Shown piece after piece: positions 6,122 to 7,171 of a stretch of 7,171 bases of DNA. How positions within the stretch are numbered: position 1 is the first letter of the stretch; each line of letters opens with the position of its first letter. Source of the DNA: Desulfobacterales bacterium (GTDB lineage Bacteria > Desulfobacterota > DSM-4660 > Desulfatiglandales > JALVZP01); the NCBI GenBank assembly GCA_027037575.1, contig JALVZP010000260.1, positions 1 through 7,171 on the forward strand. The letters are read 5' to 3'. Position numbers and translations under genes: made by a program. The notes below the pieces were generated by a model that worked only from the letters and a program-made list of their open reading frames with translations, was not told where the DNA came from and did no database searches.

Positions 6122-6804
6122 CCTGAGGCAGGGTCAGGGATACCTACCTCTTCAAATGCCCTTTTTCTTAAAAGACAGCTATCACAAAGGCCACATGGTC
6201 TTCCATCTGGAAGTGGATCATAACAGCTCATAGTAAGTGAGTAATCTACACCAAGTTCTAATCCTTTCTTTATTATCTCTGACTTCCTCATCTTTATTAG
6301 AGGTGTCCTTATCCTTATCCTCATTTTTCCTTCTACCGTCTCCTTTAGGGCAAGATTTGCCATTCTTTCAAATGCCTCTATATACTCTGGTCTGCAGTCA
6401 GGATATCCACTGTAGTCAATAACATTTACCCCAATAAATATGTCTTCTGCCTTTAGCACCTCTGCCCATGCAAGTGCAAAGGAAAGAAATATGGTATTTC
6501 TTGCAGGAACATAGGTAACAGGAATTCCTTGTTCTATTTCTTCCTGACTCCTTCCCTTTGGGACTTCAATATTGTCTGTAAGGGCAGATCCACCTATAAG
6601 TCTCAGATCAATATCAATTATTAGATGCTCCTTTACCTCAAATGCCCTTGCAACCCTCTTTGCTGCATCAAGCTCAAACCTGTTTCTCTGCCCATACCTA
6701 AAGCTAAGCGCATATACTTTATACCCTTCACTTTTTGCAATAGCTAAGGTTGTAGTGGAATCTATTCCACCACTTAGTAAAACTACTGCTTTTTTCTCAG
6801 ACAC
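6118..6804 (-). CDS. queC: 7-cyano-7-deazaguanine synthase QueC
   Basis: Converts 7-carboxy-7-deazaguanine plus ammonia to preQ0 at the expense of ATP, a step toward queuosine in tRNA. The 228-residue length is normal. The ATP pyrophosphatase loop SGGIDST is at 11-17, followed by family blocks FRYGQRNRFE (35-44), TYVPARNT (97-104) and VIDYSGYPDCRPEYIEAF (128-145). The zinc site is formed by C194, C204, C207 and C210 (CYD...CGLCDSC). The start is GTG at 6804-6802; no other start lies in frame upstream before the queE stop, and a GGGGAG sits nine bases before it. It overlaps the end of queE by 8 bases, so the two are coupled and transcribed together. The TAG stop (6120-6118) shares bases with the TAA of the opposing phosphatidyltransferase gene. 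Confidence 0.97.
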   Translation of the reverse strand: MSEKKAVVLLSGGIDSTTTLAIAKSEGYKVYALSFRYGQRNRFELDAAKRVARAFEVKEHLIIDIDLRLIGGSALTDNIEVPKGRSQEEIEQGIPVTYVPARNTIFLSFALAWAEVLKAEDIFIGVNVIDYSGYPDCRPEYIEAFERMANLALKETVEGKMRIRIRTPLIKMRKSEIIKKGLELGVDYSLTMSCYDPLPDGRPCGLCDSCLLRKRAFEEVGIPDPASG

Positions 6805-7171
6805 CTCTTTTATCTCCCCAAATGAATTTATGTATTTGTAGATTTAGCCTTACATCGATTCCATCCTTTAAGATCCATTCTGAGAGGAGCTTTGGATCAA
6901 GGATACCATATGCAGGAGAGAAATGGACAGGATTTGGATTAAATGGAGCTATACTCCATTCATTTAAGACTGATTTTGCAAATTCGTAATCCCTTCTGTC
7001 TGCAATAACAAACTTTATTTCGTCTTTAGGACTGAGCTTTTTTATATTCTCATAATTATTCTTTCTAGCTTCTCCACTAAATGGACACTTTATGTCCATG
7101 ATCTTTATGCATCTTTTGTCCACAACTCCTATATCCATTGTCCCATTTGTTTCAAGAAGGACAGTATATCC
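6797..7171 (-). CDS. queE: 7-carboxy-7-deazaguanine synthase QueE, C-terminal part
   Basis: Radical SAM enzyme that converts 6-carboxytetrahydropterin to 7-carboxy-7-deazaguanine, the substrate of QueC. Only the last 124 residues are in the window; the reading frame runs off the right edge, so the methionine at 7138-7136 is internal and not the start. Visible family features are GYTVLLETNGT, the DIKCPFSGEA block, KDEIKFVIADRRDYEFA, NPVHFSPAYG and the C-terminal DVRLNLQIHKFIWG ending in RGV. The cysteine motif that binds the iron-sulfur cluster lies in the missing N-terminal part. The stop (6799-6797) overlaps queC, giving the order queE-queC, which follows the pathway. QueD and other pathway genes are not in the window. 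Confidence 0.93.
   Translation of the reverse strand, partial: GYTVLLETNGTMDIGVVDKRCIKIMDIKCPFSGEARKNNYENIKKLSPKDEIKFVIADRRDYEFAKSVLNEWSIAPFNPNPVHFSPAYGILDPKLLSEWILKDGIDVRLNLQIHKFIWGDKRGV
6814..6819 (-). promoter_or_regulatory. Ribosome binding site deciding the queC GTG start
   Basis: Read on the minus strand this is GGGGAG, nine bases before the GTG at 6804 and inside the last codons of queE. A second AGAGG touches the GTG and is too close to serve. The site supports GTG as the true start. Confidence 0.65.

Noticed and set aside
6122..6138. CCTGA/TCAGG hairpin with a 7-base loop at the convergent junction, as a possible bidirectional terminator
   Set aside because: The stem is only 5 base pairs, it lies within the queC coding region, and no T-run follows on either strand.
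6572..6841. Plus-strand open frame opposite queC and the end of queE
   Set aside because: It is fully opposite confident que genes, with low-complexity hydrophobic composition and no family motif.
7136..7138. ATG as the start of a 113-residue protein on the minus strand
   Set aside because: The frame stays open to the window edge, and the extra residues GYTVLLETNGT match the QueE family, so the methionine is internal to a truncated queE.

Overview
The window is a dense, AT-rich bacterial chromosome segment made almost entirely of core metabolic and cell-envelope genes. Arginine codons are nearly all AGA/AGG, with only occasional CGN exceptions, and ATA is common for isoleucine. The gene content (argS followed by a SPOR-domain protein, a short ArgA-type acetyltransferase, a TatA/TatC pair and a UPF0280 protein) suggests an anaerobic, possibly thermophilic member of the Nitrospirota / Desulfobacterota part of the bacteria. 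That placement is an inference from gene content and codon use; no 16S rRNA or lineage-specific marker is visible. No mobile element, CRISPR array, tRNA or rRNA gene was found.

Positions 68-5464 hold seven plus-strand genes packed like one operon: alr (alanine racemase), argS (arginyl-tRNA synthetase), a membrane-anchored SPOR-domain protein, a short ArgA-like N-acetyltransferase, tatA, tatC and a UPF0280 (ApbE superfamily) protein. Junctions are overlaps (4, 10, 32 and about 23 bases) or gaps of 1-2 bases, so translational coupling is likely throughout. The themes are cell wall (D-alanine supply, SPOR binding of peptidoglycan), arginine (charging its tRNA, first step of its synthesis) and twin-arginine export. 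The first 67 bases probably carry the tail of an upstream gene, but its frame cannot be fixed.

The only real intergenic space, 5465-5530, holds a candidate promoter and two AT-rich inverted repeats. It precedes a CDP-alcohol phosphatidyltransferase gene (5531-6121) whose motifs resemble inositol-phosphate-using enzymes more than phosphatidylglycerophosphate synthase.

The right end is on the minus strand: queE (cut by the window edge) followed by queC, two successive steps of preQ0/queuosine synthesis, overlapping by 8 bases. queC and the phosphatidyltransferase gene converge so tightly that their stop codons overlap, leaving no room for an intergenic terminator.

I saw no clearly novel multi-gene system. 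The observations most worth following are the unstudied ApbE-superfamily protein fused into the tat operon, the likely inositol-type phospholipid synthase, and the palindromic control region before it.
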